Assembly: GCA_905250075.1 (NCBI GenBank) | Contig: CAJNOP010000223.1 | Span: 216,883 to 280,882 of the forward strand | Source of the DNA: Rotaria sp. Silwood1 | Taxonomy: Eukaryota; Rotifera; Eurotatoria; Philodinida; Philodinidae | Length of the DNA: 64,000 bases | Direction: 5' to 3' | Part shown: piece after piece, positions 1-11,148 of the stretch | How the letters are laid out: the number at the start of each line of letters is the position of its first letter | Position numbering within the stretch: the first letter of the stretch is position 1 | Position numbers and translations under genes: made by a program | Notes under the pieces: model-generated | Databases searched by the model: none | Told to the model about the DNA's origin: nothing | What the model saw: the letters and a program-made list of their open reading frames with translations, nothing else

Positions 1-192
1 GTGGGTGTAGGTGTGTGCAGAGTGTGTGAGTGGATGTGGGTGTAGGTGTGTGTGGGTTGGTGTGGGTGTAGGTGTGTGTGGGGTGTATGGGTGGGTGTGC
101 GGGTTGGTGTGGGTGTAGGTGTGTGCGGGGTGTGTGGGTGGATGTGTGGATGATAGTCTCCTCTTCGCACATCCACATCCACACCCACACCC
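1..192. repeat. Telomere-like hairpin, copy 1 (cut by window edge)
   Basis: Positions 1-150 are degenerate GTGTGGGTG/TGTGGATG units and 169-192 the complementary C-rich units, around a short spacer reading GATAGTCTCCTCTTCG. The G-rich arm resembles the TGTGGG telomere repeat of bdelloid rotifers. The spacer is nearly repeated in the copy near 25.28 kb, so this belongs to a dispersed family and is not only a simple satellite. The true left end lies outside the window. Confidence 0.8.
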
Positions 193-1490
193 TTTTTTTA
201 TTTTTATGGTGAAAATCATTCATTAAAAAAGGATGATAATTCACAGAAATCTAAACATAGTAGATGAATACTCATTAAGAGAAATATTGCCAGAACCGGA
301 TCAGCTTATACAAGAAGCTATGAATAGATTATATAGTAAAAACAATCAACTCTGAGTTCCACGAAGTAAAAGATTCTTGCCAGGATAGAGATTATTTATC
401 TAATCATCCAACATGCTGTCATTCAATTCTTATCTGGTGAGTAATATCTTGCAAATCAGACGAGAAAATTGTATCGTAAATATAAGAGAAGAATTTTGCT
501 AGATTTTTTCAAAAAAGACTCTGGAGAGAAAAAAGATAGGAATGTAAAAGTGTGTAGGATCGACCAATCAATATCTACACATACACGCACTCTCCATTTT
601 TTTCTTTTCTACGATAAATAGTGAATAATGGCACAACATTAAAAAAATGGTTTTTCTAATAGCCTGTGATGTTCTTTTTTCTTTTTTGGGGACGACATTT
701 TACCATCTTAAATGACCAGGAAAAAAACACATGGATACCGAGAAGATCAAAATTAATCTAATTACGTGGCAGTTAGCTATCGTACCCGAATTTTTTGATC
801 TTGTTATTCTTTTTATTCTTTACTTCGAAAAAATTCTTGCTTTTCTTATTCTTTATCACCTATTTTTGAGTCAGTTCTTCGGTATTATTTCATTTCTATG
901 TGTGTTTTTTGCTTGTGCAACGTGCAATTCGTATGACGGAATAGGAAATTGACTTTTATTTTTATTTTTTATTTACTCATAAATTTTGAGCAAAAATTAA
1001 TCCAGAGTAATGGTGGTAATAAATTACTATAGCGCATGCATTTACTACTATGTTTTGATGATATTTTCATGAAATGTTTTATATTTTAGAATGCAAATAA
1101 TACTCGAACACAAGTAATCTTGAACGTCAACATTTACCTTGTCATTTCACCTCTCTTTCAACTTTGGTATGCAAATATTGATGCCAAATAGCTTTTACCA
1201 ACTATATATTCTTCGCGTATATAACTCATATTAGTATCATTTCAAGCAAGAATACATGTCTTGATATGAGGCGATCGGCAGTATAGTTGCGTGAATTCTT
1301 GATTGTATATTAGTTTTGAACTATGATTCTCTTCGAGTAGGATTACTCAAATTCTAATGGACTTCTTTACACAGAAAAATAAGTCGATAAAGAAAAAAGA
1401 TATGATACTAACTATAACTCTAATTTGCTTTGGTACTACTTTTGTAGATAATATCGACTGGTTTTTCTTTTGCATGGTAAGATAAAATGT
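193..1490. other. AT-rich region, one tiny coding-like stretch
   Basis: No convincing gene. A 40-codon reading frame at 233-355 (+) followed by about 80 bp of open sequence (about 357-438) ending in a GTGAGT donor-like site looks like a fragment of an exon, but I do not recognise it. The open frame at 731-952 is low-complexity, hydrophobic and has no detectable coding character. The remainder holds nothing I can name. Confidence 0.3.
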
Positions 1491-1539
1491 ATCGCAAATC
1501 ACCACACATTCAAACTCGACTAGAGAGCGACAACCTCAG

Positions 1540-1890
1540 CTCTAGTTCAGAACTAATGAGCCGTTGAAAATGCTCACTGAGACGAACTGAACTATTGGAA
1601 CGGTTCTTTTAACCGAGCTGTCCGTTCTCAAATGATTGGTTTCAAATAAACTGAACTATTCTAAGAATTCTTTCCAACGAATTGAATTTTTCAAACAGCT
1701 CTTTTCAAATGAGCTGAACTATTCGAACAGCTCATTCAAACGAACCGAACTTTTCACACGATTCGTTTAAAATGAACTGAACCGCTTGAACTGCTTCTTG
1801 GAACGAATCGAACTTTGTGAGCAGTTCTCATCAAATGAACTGAACTCTTTGAACAGTTCTTTTCAATGAACTGAGCCTTTTCAAAGAGTT
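1540..1890. repeat. Degenerate minisatellite, about 30-60 bp units
   Basis: Repeated variants of TTCAAATGAACTGAAC and TTCGAACAGCTC follow each other for about 350 bp with frequent substitutions. The open frame on the minus strand here is produced by the repeat and is not a gene. Confidence 0.7.
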
Positions 1891-1929
1891 CACCATCATC
1901 GACAGGGGGCCATGAAAAGCTAAATCCAT

Positions 1930-2070
1930 GGGTCCCCAAATTCGAATATAAGGAGTATCTCAAAGTCCACAACTCCCATTATTGACGAGTACCCTTAGCA
2001 CCCCAAATTCCAATAAGGAGGGATACTCTTGGCGTCCCAACTCCTATTATAGAGAGGTATCTTGAGGTCC
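1930..2070. repeat. Short tandem repeat, about 45 bp unit, three copies
   Basis: Three diverged copies with the shared pieces CCCAAATTC, AATAAGGAG or CTATTATAGAG, and GGTATCTTGAGGTCCC lie between the minisatellite and the telomere-like tract next to the assembly gap. Confidence 0.5.
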
Positions 2071-2078
2071 CAATTTGG

Positions 2079-2203
2079 GTGGGTGTGGGTGTGGGTGTGG
2101 GTGNNNNNNNNNNNNNNNNNNNNNNNNNNNNNNNNNNNNNNNNNNNNNNNNNNNNNNNNNNNNNNNNNNNNNNNNNNNNNNNNNNNNNNNNNNNNNNNNN
2201 NNN
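2079..2203. repeat. Telomere-like G-rich tract running into a 100-N gap
   Basis: Positions 2079-2103 are four clean GTGGGT units; 2104-2203 are N. The gap replaces the 3' end of the leucine-rich-repeat gene on the minus strand. The round gap size suggests a scaffolding gap of unknown true length, probably caused by the repeat. Confidence 0.8.
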
Positions 2204-5200
2204 ATCAGTCTGCTGATTTCTGCTGCACCATCATCTCCAATAACATTATTCAAACGACCAAGCAAATTCGTTGATTTCATGAATCCAAGGTTTAATTGTT
2301 GAAGTGCTGCATGACCAATAAGAGCATCGGCCAAAGCTCGTGCACCATCTGGTCCGATACAATTTGATGCCAGGCCAAGTCGTTTTAGACGCTGATCATG
2401 TTTCAACCCTGCTGCTATTTCGCATATCCCTACATCACCTAAGGCATTGCAAGACATATACAGTGTTTCTAAGTGATTATGTCTTTGTTCAAAATGTAAA
2501 CGTATTGTTCGCCCACTCTTTACAGTTAGACCATTAGCGTCAATGTACAAATGTTTTAAGCTATGATTAACTTTCAAAGCGTTGAACAATATCTCACAAC
2601 CTTCATCCAATAAACCGGTATTGAGCAAATCTAATGTTTGCAAATAAGTGTTGGTCGTTAACATTCGAGCGATGTGAACGATTCCGACAGCTAAGATTGG
2701 GTTTCGTTTTAACCAAAGTGCTTTTACTTTACTATCGGTAGCCAATGCATCGCATAGTAATGACATGCACTCACTATCAAATCTGTTACAAGCAATGTAC
2801 CATGTATCAATGTTAGAGTCAGAGTTGAAACGAATATATTGAGAGATAGCCTTAGCTCCTGGAAGTCCTACAATATTATTTCCTAAAAACGAAGCAAGAC
2901 AAAAATTATTCATTTTCATTTTTGTATAAAATTGAACTCAGGACACTTACCAAGTAATAGTCGACTAACAAAGGAGCTGTACTTCATGGCATCGAGTAAA
3001 GGTTGAACACCTTGTGGACCTACCACTTGTTTACATAAATCTAACCGTCCACCAGACATGATGGTTCCACGTGGGAAAACGATGGGTTGCTTATCATCAT
3101 ATGGTCCAGGTTTGTTTAATGATAAGTATTCCAAAAGTGGTTTGAGTTCTTCCAGAGAACATGGAACAACTAAAACAGATATTGTGTGACTTTCTCGCTA
3201 AGATCAAGTGCTAACTAGGATGAACTTACCTGGTTGTGGCTCGGGATTTGTAATGTGTGACGATGGCGGGGTAGTTAACAAGTCTTCTCGCTGTTCTCTG
3301 GTATAGCACAGTGCCCGATCTTTTCTATTACTTGATTCGACTTGTTTATCAACAAAAGTCGGTGATGTTTTCTCCAATATTCGACAAATGGTTGAAATGA
3401 GACATTCATAACTTTGATACGCATAGCCTATCCAGGTACTCAATTGTTGCTCGTTATTAGTGTTGATAGTGTGTAGTGGCTGTATATACTGGGCAATTTC
3501 TTTTGCCATAACTACACAAAAAGTAATAGATGAGTCAAGATGAAGCTGAAAACAAGTGAAAGTCCTTGCCTGTGGTTGATTTCTTAGAGTTATTCGAAAT
3601 TCGTGGGGCTTCGCTAGCACAATTGCTGATCCAGTCTTGGCTTTTAATCGCCATTTGTTCTTCTTCCACATTCGAATACTCGTCTGGTTGTTTCAACACC
3701 ATTCGATGATCACGTTTCAACTGATCACCAACCATTCTAACACATGCTACCTTAAGATTTTCAAGCAGTTTTAGTTCAGTTGGAAATGCGCTTTCCATTT
3801 GACATGCGCATGTATAGATAGTTTTCAGATCTCCCCAGCTACCATATTTTGGAATTGTACTAAGATGCGTTGAAAGCACTTGATCGGACTTCTTTAAATA
3901 AAGTTGTATCCAATGTTGAAAAAATAGTGGTATGATACTTTTGTCGTTATCATTCTTGGGTTCGCTATTGTGAAATGTTGTTCGTTCACACCAGACAAGT
4001 AACATCACATCATCGAATAGATAATTGTCGATATTTTCAATGATGATCTGAATATTTTGCTTATCCATTGGATTCAACAGACCGACAGGAATTACGGAGA
4101 ATTTCTTCTGTTTTCGTCGAATAGCAGGCAAAGCTAACGTTCGTCTTTGGTGAAACAAAATGGTTGCTTCTATTTTCTCTCCAAATGTCGCCAGCGATTG
4201 GAACTGATCAACATTAGTGCTTATTGCCGTTTCTTGGCTATTCGAAAGAGTTTCTTGCTGTTCAAGTAAAAACTGTTTGATATGACTGTTTGGCCAGGAG
4301 TTTGGTGTAAAATGGCCACCAGAATGAGACACAATTATCGGATTTTCAAAAGCTGCTGCCAATTGCAGAGTTTGATCATTATTAATTAAAACATCTTTGG
4401 TTCCATAAACATGTAAGGAAGGGACATTCTTAATTGAGTTCAGCTGCATGAAATCTTTGTGACATTCAGCTCGAGAGGCAAATCCAGAAATAAGAATAGC
4501 AAAATTGAATAAGATATTACCGAATGGTTGCAATCTGCTCAAAATGCCACCCAACAAAGCTCCTTCCTAAATCAAGGAAAACAATGTTATCTACAAAATA
4601 TAACTCTGCTAACTAATCACATACTGCAAAGCCAAGTACACCATCGAAGGGTCCTGTTGACTTGAATAATTGATCAATATAATGCAAGGAAACATCTAAA
4701 TGATGATAGATTTTGCTATCTTTAGAAGCATTCCACCATTGTCGTTGATAACTTGTTTCTGACAAATTTCCATCGCCAAAAGCTGTGAGGAGTTGTTCTT
4801 TTACTTCCCCTGTGGGATTGTATGGTAGTGGAGCATTGGCGAAATAAAATGTTGCCACGTCCTTCAACTCGTTGAATAATTTTTTCACACTATGTTTCAA
4901 AATGTTTGCATTCTGATAGAAACCATGTAGAACAAGTATCTTCAAACAAGGATATGACAACTGTTTTGAATACGGAACTTGACTTGTGCCGTCCGAAGTT
5001 GGAGAAGGAGATACTGTTGATTTGATGGTGTGGACAGGTTGTACAAATTGGTGACGTGCTGTTTTCAAATATTCCTCTTCCTCCGGAGTCGATTGTCGTC
5101 CCAGCAGATCATTTCGATGTGGATATCGACCGAACAGCTCGATAATCTTTTGAGAAGTTTTTGCTATTCGGGCGTTTGTATAATACTGTTTTCGTATATC

Positions 5201-5788
5201 ACGTTGCGATACCTGTAGCACGAGTCCTGTTAACAAGTCGACACCTTTGGTCGTGTAAACAAGATTCTCCGAATGAACCAGCGGAAAATACACAAAGATG
5301 CGTTCAGGTAAACTGTACGATGTGACGTATGTCGGATCATCGATTATTTCAAGTGCCAAGTTCAGAGCCAAAGGATCGAATTCGAACATTTTCGTTGTAT
5401 CTCGATAGGTATTTCGAGAAAATTGATCAAACAAGATAATCAGTGCAAGTTTGCCACGATGGATGGTTCGCCAACGTTGGCAGAGACTGCTGTTGGCTGC
5501 TGCAGCATCGATCAAATACTTTTCAAATTTGTCCTTGATCTCTTTATCTACTTTTTCTTGAACTCTGAACCATAACTTTGTATTTAGGGGATACTGTTTT
5601 GACCATGTATTGATATTCTCACCAAACCAGTATGTATAGATTAGTTCGATTGCACGTGAATCTTCTATTGCTAGCGTGTTAACTATTGGTGCTGATAGTT
5701 CCTTCGAAGTCTCTGTCAAAATAGCATTGCTTTCGGTGTTTGTGAAAGAAGATGGCGACAAAGAACAATGATCAGCAACTGCTGCCAT
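2204..5788 (-). CDS. DUF924 + FSH1-type hydrolase (serine lost) + LRR protein, 3' end missing
   Basis: Proposed exons: 5788-4625, 4566-3570, 3511-3230, 3169-2951, and 2882 to the gap; all phases agree. The start is the first ATG of the long frame; an upstream exon is possible because an acceptor-like TTCTTTCAG lies at about 5838-5846. Exon 1 begins with a DUF924 domain (ELIYTYWFGEN, LDQF-like LFDQFSRN, LVHSENL). It is followed by an FSH1-type alpha/beta-hydrolase domain: LVLHGFYQNA near its start, GTKD for the acid and HSGGHF for the histidine. The nucleophile elbow, normally GFSxG, reads GFA-EGA across the 58-bp intron, so the serine is Ala and the domain is probably inactive. The last two exons encode ribonuclease-inhibitor-type leucine-rich repeats (IGPDGARALADAL and similar), which normally bind proteins. 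One intron (3512-3569) starts with GC. The repeats run into the gap, so the C terminus is unknown. Function of the whole protein is unknown. Confidence 0.75.
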
Positions 5789-8063
5789 ATTCAACGCACT
5801 CACGGGAGCAAATATAGCGAAATTTCGATCCAAATATCTGAAAGAATACGAGCAATTTATCCTTTCAGTTATTTCTACACTCACACATTGCAAAGCATTG
5901 CATCATATGTGATGAAATCCTACAGTCTTGGTGAAGTACTTGCTGATATGAATAGTATTGCAATTTCTTTTCTGTTCCAGCAGCGGAGAAGAAGAGAGGA
6001 AGATAACTGAAAGTTTGAAGGTAAGCATCAGCAATAATATGATCGGCTTCACCCTTCGCTGAAAAAGAACTCTTCAGGTAGCTTTGAATTCTGTTATCCT
6101 AAAATTAGGATAGAACCATGATATTTTGTCAAGTATTATTAATCCGATACTTATACTCTCATAGTACTTTGCATTATTTACCGTTTTCCAGTGCTATTTA
6201 GTATGAAATTTTACTTCTTTCATTTCCCGAAGGCTAGAATCAAACTTTTTAAGTTAAATTCCTCACGTTTTTGACTTCTCCGAATTCGAAAATTGGCATA
6301 AAAATCACTTGACCAAACTTGTATGCAAGGTGTGGTGTGGATGTCGGTCTTGGTGTAGTGGAAAAATACATCCACATCCACACCCACATCTACACCCTTG
6401 TTGATGAGGTTTTATTAATAAAATTAAACCGAAGATTATAATAATGAAAGAAGAAAGAAAAAGAAGAAAAATCAATAACAACAACTGGTAGGAAGAAAGA
6501 TAACTATCAGTATGAATCAGAGAGAACATGGCAAAACAACTGAGAGGAGAAAGAAAGAAACCAATAACTAGTAACGAAAACAGTTAGCCGTAATAGAGTG
6601 ACCTCTATTGACGCTAACCGATAGCGATTTCCAATGCAATATATCGTCCTACTCTCACCAATAGTCATGAATAATGAACGATGACCGAAAGAGTTTGATC
6701 ACGAATACAAGCGCTGGATATACAATTAAAATCGAGATCGGTAGAAGGGTCTGCTGAACATACCTAAAACCTCGACCCGAAATGACAATAGGAAACGAAA
6801 ATGAATGAATGAATGAAATTTTGTCTTTCATGGTTATCTTAATTACTGCCTGTAACTTTAGAAATGATCAATAAGAACGTGAATCATATCAAACGAACAG
6901 ATCTCATTGAGATACGTATTATAAATAAGATCATTATTTATAATCATGATTCTGGTTGGTAACTTATTATACAACCTCATTAATTGGAGGCTCACTAAAA
7001 TATTTGTACTAAAGAGCATGAAACTTTGCTGGAAATGTTCTCATATTTGAACAAGAGTGAGTGTGATTGTCTATCTTTTCTTTACTCTCGTCAATTCCCA
7101 CACCACATACACACCCAAATTAGAACGAAGTTTCATGTTTTCATGAAGTTTTCAGGAGCAAATCTTTACTGGAATTCAAACAAAACGAAAACATATTTGC
7201 CAAAATGCTTAGAAGAATGATCAGATGTTGTGAAAGTGGACGTGACAAAACAGACGAAAGATATTTCGGAGTATGCATTCGACACTTGTTTTTTTTTAAT
7301 CCATAAGACTGTTTCGAATACTTTTGTCAGCAAAATTATTGGAAATTCCTCACTATGTCTTAGTATTGACTTGACTGCTTTTTTTCAAACGAAAAAAATC
7401 ACTACTGATAATCAACAAAGTACCTGATTCCCCATTTTTTTTATCGAACGTTTCTGCACAGATGAGTGCAGCTACTCAAGTATCCCTTGTGCAAACGTAT
7501 CGTCTTTTTCGCGGCCACACGTCAAGAAAAAGAACGCACAGTAAGAAAGTTTTTTTTTTTTCACAGGCAATGCATGCGATGCAAAGAGCACGAGTCAGCG
7601 GTACGAGAAGATGCGAAGCGAACCCATCGTGTTACATCGGAATTCTATCGGATCTGACGGTTTTCGTCGAAACCCTGCAGTGGCTCCGATTGAATCCGGT
7701 GAGATCCTGTTGTCGGAATCGTCACCCTAGGTCCCAACAACATTTTTTTTCTCTCCGGCTCTACATGAAGTATTGTTAAGAGAGTGGGAATTTTTTCCCA
7801 ATGATTTTTGCTGTTCTTTACTGCTGAGAGGGTTATCGTATTCGTTTTTATTCGTATCTCAACAACGCAAAACTCACCTTTTTCCCATTTCATTAACGAA
7901 AAATCAAATGCCATCAGCGGTGCTTCTTTTCCACATCATTCAAGTTTGTTGATGTTGACTGCTCGTTCTCTGTTCTGCTGCATTCAGCGTGCATGTCGAT
8001 GGAAGCAAGCATTGCAGAAGCAAATCGTGTAGAGTTATTGCCTATTTTCAGATTGAAAAAAAA
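5789..8063. other. Intergenic region between two divergent genes
   Basis: It carries a telomere-like hairpin at 6329-6397 and otherwise AT-rich DNA with no recognisable gene. Several short overlapping open frames at 7.46-7.9 kb occur on both strands at once and show no domain; this part probably holds the 5' leader and promoter of the RING gene that starts at 8064. Confidence 0.4.
6329..6397. repeat. Telomere-like hairpin, copy 2
   Basis: G-rich arm 6329-6360, spacer AAAAATA, C-rich arm 6368-6397 (CATCCACATCCACACCC). The spacer/arm junction AATACATCCACATCC is similar to AATATCCACATCC in the copies at 24.95 and 29.67 kb. Confidence 0.7.
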
Positions 8064-9108
8064 ATGTCTTCATCACTGATCACACACGAATGCTCAATAT
8101 GTGAATCGCCATTGCAAGCACATGAAAATCGGGTGATCACCGAATGCGGTCACATATTTCATTATAATTGTGCTGAAGAATGTGTTAACAAGAAGAAGAA
8201 AAGCGACTGTCTAGTATGCAGAAAGCAGTCCGCTTTGACCAATGCCCTCAAGGAACATCAAACAACGGAAAAATCTAATTCGAATCGAACTGCATCGGTA
8301 GAACATGTAAGTGAACAGTACCCTATCTCATTTGAAGTGCGAAAAATAGTCACCCCTTTCTATTCGATCTTGATATATGCACAAATCTTTATGAAAGTGA
8401 AATATTGTAGTGACTCGTGAGACAAGCTTCTGATGCAAAAAGAGTGCGGAAATGACATTTTAATCTTTTGTATTCTGATGGTGAGGGTAAGGATGCGAGT
8501 GAAGAGAAGATCTTCGCTCTCATTGTCAAAATAGTTTGATGATTTGTTTTGAAAAACAAGATGATTTACATTCGATATTCGATAACTATTTCAAGAGAGG
8601 ATCATCAGCGTCAGCGACAGATCAAAATCAGCTGGATGATCCTGATGTTCGCCATGAGCCATCTACAACAAAGAAAGATGATGATAGAAAGAAATCTCCG
8701 AGACTCCTTAATCCGATGGAAAACTCCGTCCATGTTGATGACAGTCCGAAATTGATACCATGTCCGGATAATGTCAATTGTCTTCGTCGATATTCTACAC
8801 AACATAAAGCGGATCATAATGCGAAATATTCCCATCCTTGTCGCTTTTCTGAACTTTGTCGTAAAAACGAACCGCATTATACACACGAACCTCATCAAGT
8901 ACCAATGTGTAAATATGATAAGAAATGCAACAAACTAGATAATCCTTTCCATCGAGCTGAATACCGCCACGTGGATTTTCCCGATTATCTTGTTCCCTGC
9001 CGTGATCAAGCTGCCTGTCTTGACAAATCGAGCACACATTGTATGAAATATTCACATGGCGAAGACGTCTATACAGCCAAAAGAGCAAAAAGAAAAGGTA
9101 AGAGATGA
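8064..9108 (+). CDS. RING-H2 plus four PAR-binding-type zinc fingers (CHFR-like E3 ligase part)
   Basis: The start is the first in-frame ATG. Exon 1 is 8064-8306 with a GTAAGT donor; exon 2 probably starts at 8596 (TATTTCAAG acceptor, phase kept). Exon 1 encodes a RING-H2 finger: CSIC, CGHIFHYNC, CLVC, so E2-binding ubiquitin-ligase activity is likely. Exon 2 encodes four fingers of the pattern C-x5-C-x5-8-H-x4-5-H, for example CKYDKKCNKLDNPFHRAEYRH cut here as CKYDKKC..H..H and CRDQAAC..H..H, the layout of PBZ fingers that bind poly(ADP-ribose) in CHFR, APLF and SNM1A. A basic tail AKRAKRKGKR precedes TGA at 9106-9108. A strong GTAAGAG donor at 9098, just before the stop, may instead splice into the next gene. 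RING call is firm, PBZ call good, exon border moderate. Confidence 0.75.
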
Positions 9109-9166
9109 ATGCTCTGATATATTTCCTCTGCAAGAGTATTTTTAAGAAGCTCGAGCGAGTTCAAAC

Positions 9167-10430
9167 ATGCATACTGAATCGACGACCGATTTGTCGAATC
9201 TTCACTTCAATTTAAATTCCAATATAGGTGACAGGGATAATGTTGTTTTGATCATGACAGGCGCTTTGAATCCTATTCATCGTGGTCACATATCGATTAT
9301 GATCAAAACAAGAGAACATTTGGAACGTGTAAATAATTTTAATGTTATTGCTGGTTATATATCACCGACTCATGATGACTATGTTCGACGCAAATTAAAA
9401 AATGAACTTATTCTTGGTCGACATCGGATTGAAATGTGTCGAAGAGCTATTGACGAAGCGCGTCAACAACATTGGTTAAGTATCGATAAAGCCGAATGTG
9501 TGGGTAAGTTGACATTTTCTCTGATACATTGATTCACTGAGGAACAAACATCAATTTGTTCTAATATTCAAAACAATCTCATTTTCAAAGATGGTAACAA
9601 TTCGAACAGACTCAAAAGTTTCAATCGAAATATAGGACTCATTCATTAGATACATCTCTCAATGAATTTATTTCATATAAGGGATGACAGAGAACTTATC
9701 GAGTTTACAAGAGTGAAATAGGTGAAAAAACGATTCCAAGGACTTTAATTAGAGGAATGCGAGCACTTATGTTTTCAGAAATGAGATAGACCTAATATGT
9801 CCTTTCTGAAGCCCGAACCAAATAATCTACAACAAACTTTGTGCTTTGTCCAATGAAAACGATCGCACATATTTAGGATATTGTTATAAACTATTCTTGT
9901 GAAGAACATTAAAATAATGATCATTTCAATTTCGGACAAAGCATTTTTTCAAGAGAATACGAGCCGATTCAACAATGGGTTGGATACGATCAGGCTGTAA
10001 GACTTAACTGAAATTGACTATTTCATTTTTAGCTCCTCACTTTAACTCTCTAGTACACGTGACCATTAGCCTTCAAGAGTTCTTGAATGAAAAGTTGCGT
10101 GTACGAAGACCCGTTCGTGTTATTTTTGTCGCTGGCCTTGATTTATTCAATCGTTGTCATGGTATGCAGTCTTTAAGAGCGCCCAACATGGGTGGCGTTG
10201 CTGTCGTTCACCGCGCAGGTGAGGACAACAATCTAGTGGCATCAGAAGCCATGAAGAATAATAGCAAGATATTTCATGTGTCGTTGAGCAATGATTACAT
10301 TGGAACATCAACAACGGCGGACACGATCAATATCAGTTCGACAGAAATCCGAAAAAAGTTGAAAAACAATGAACCTTGCGAACATTTAACTTATAGGTCC
10401 GTTTTAGACTATTTGAAAATGATGAAATGA
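9167..10430 (+). CDS. Nicotinamide/nicotinate-nucleotide adenylyltransferase (NMNAT-type)
   Basis: It should transfer AMP from ATP to NMN or nicotinate mononucleotide, the central step of NAD+ synthesis. Exons: 9167-9503 (GTAAGT donor), 9956-9996 (41 bp, after TTTTTTCAAGAG; encodes EYEPIQQWVGYDQA), and a third exon whose best phase-compatible start is 10080, ending at TGA 10430; about 242 residues. The nucleotidylyltransferase fold is shown by GALNPIHRGH (the HxGH motif) near residue 31, and by ISSTEIRKKL near the C terminus, the ISSTxxR motif that binds phosphates. The HxGH form is closer to bacterial NadD than to the TxxH of typical animal NMNAT, so transfer from bacteria is possible but unproven. 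It lies 58 bp after the RING-PBZ frame on the same strand; an intron 9098-9146 would join both in frame. A telomere-like hairpin begins five bases after the stop. Confidence 0.75.
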
Positions 10431-10435
10431 TATCG

Positions 10436-10541
10436 TGGATGTGCGTGTGGGTGTGAATGTGGGTATGGGTGTGGGCGGGTGTGGATGTGAATGTGAGCAT
10501 CATTTAAGAGATGATAGACACCCACACCCCACCCACACCCC
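10436..10541. repeat. Telomere-like hairpin, copy 3
   Basis: G-rich arm 10436-10498, spacer with TTTAAGAGATGATAG, C-rich arm 10519-10541. It begins only a few bases after the NMNAT stop codon and ends a few bases before a MITE, so it probably forms the 3' untranslated region of the gene. Confidence 0.75.
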
Positions 10542-10549
10542 GAAACATA

Positions 10550-10852
10550 AGTGAATTTAATAATCATACGATTTATTTAAACATATTTGAAAAAGAAAGA
10601 CAAAGATGAATATACTACTGAAATAAATGAATATAAAACTGAATATTTGGCTATAGTTCAACAACATTACTGATAATGACTCGTGGAGAGTCGAAAGCTC
10701 TAGCTAAGTATTCATTTTTATGTTCATTCATTTATAATAAGTAGATTAAAAACTACAAGATTATTATTGATTTATTCATTTCATTAGTACATTCATCTTT
10801 GTCTTTCTTTCTTCAATATGTTTAAATAAATCCTATAAGTATTAAATTCACT
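10550..10852. mobile_element. MITE with about 85-bp inverted ends and TA target sites
   Basis: The left end AGTGAATTTAATAATCATAC is matched, inverted, by the right end at 10765-10852, with about 90% identity over some 85 bp that includes AAAGACAAAGATGAAT. Both ends are flanked by TA (10548-10549 and 10853-10854), as for Tc1/mariner-type elements. No coding sequence; a non-autonomous element. Confidence 0.75.
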
Positions 10853-11148
10853 TACGTTTATTTCGTGAAATGAATTACAATAAACAATATACCTGCATCC
10901 AAAATTTGATCAAGTTCATCCACTAAGGAATCAGCTTTTCATGTAGAATCACGATTTCCGAGCACACTCCGCAGAAAGATATGTGCTGATGTGTGTGATA
11001 TAGATTTCCGTGGCACCCTCACCATCAGGGAAAGATGTCTGTGCAATTAACGTTACTCATCTTTCAGTGTTTTTCGGAATGAAAGTTATAGTAACGAACT
11101 AATATTTTGCTACAATTCTTTTTCCATCAGAATATCAAGGGGGAAACA

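Noticed and set aside
1-192. A true chromosome end at the start of the window
   Set aside because: The G-rich arm is degenerate, turns into a C-rich arm and is followed by ordinary sequence; G-rich units at the left end of the plus strand would also have the wrong direction for a left telomere.
731-952. Open frame of 73 codons as a gene
   Set aside because: Hydrophobic, T-rich translation without domain, splice partners or conserved pattern.
7462-7914. Overlapping open frames upstream of the RING gene
   Set aside because: They occur on both strands in three frames at once with no domain; the first in-frame ATG of the RING frame is at 8064.
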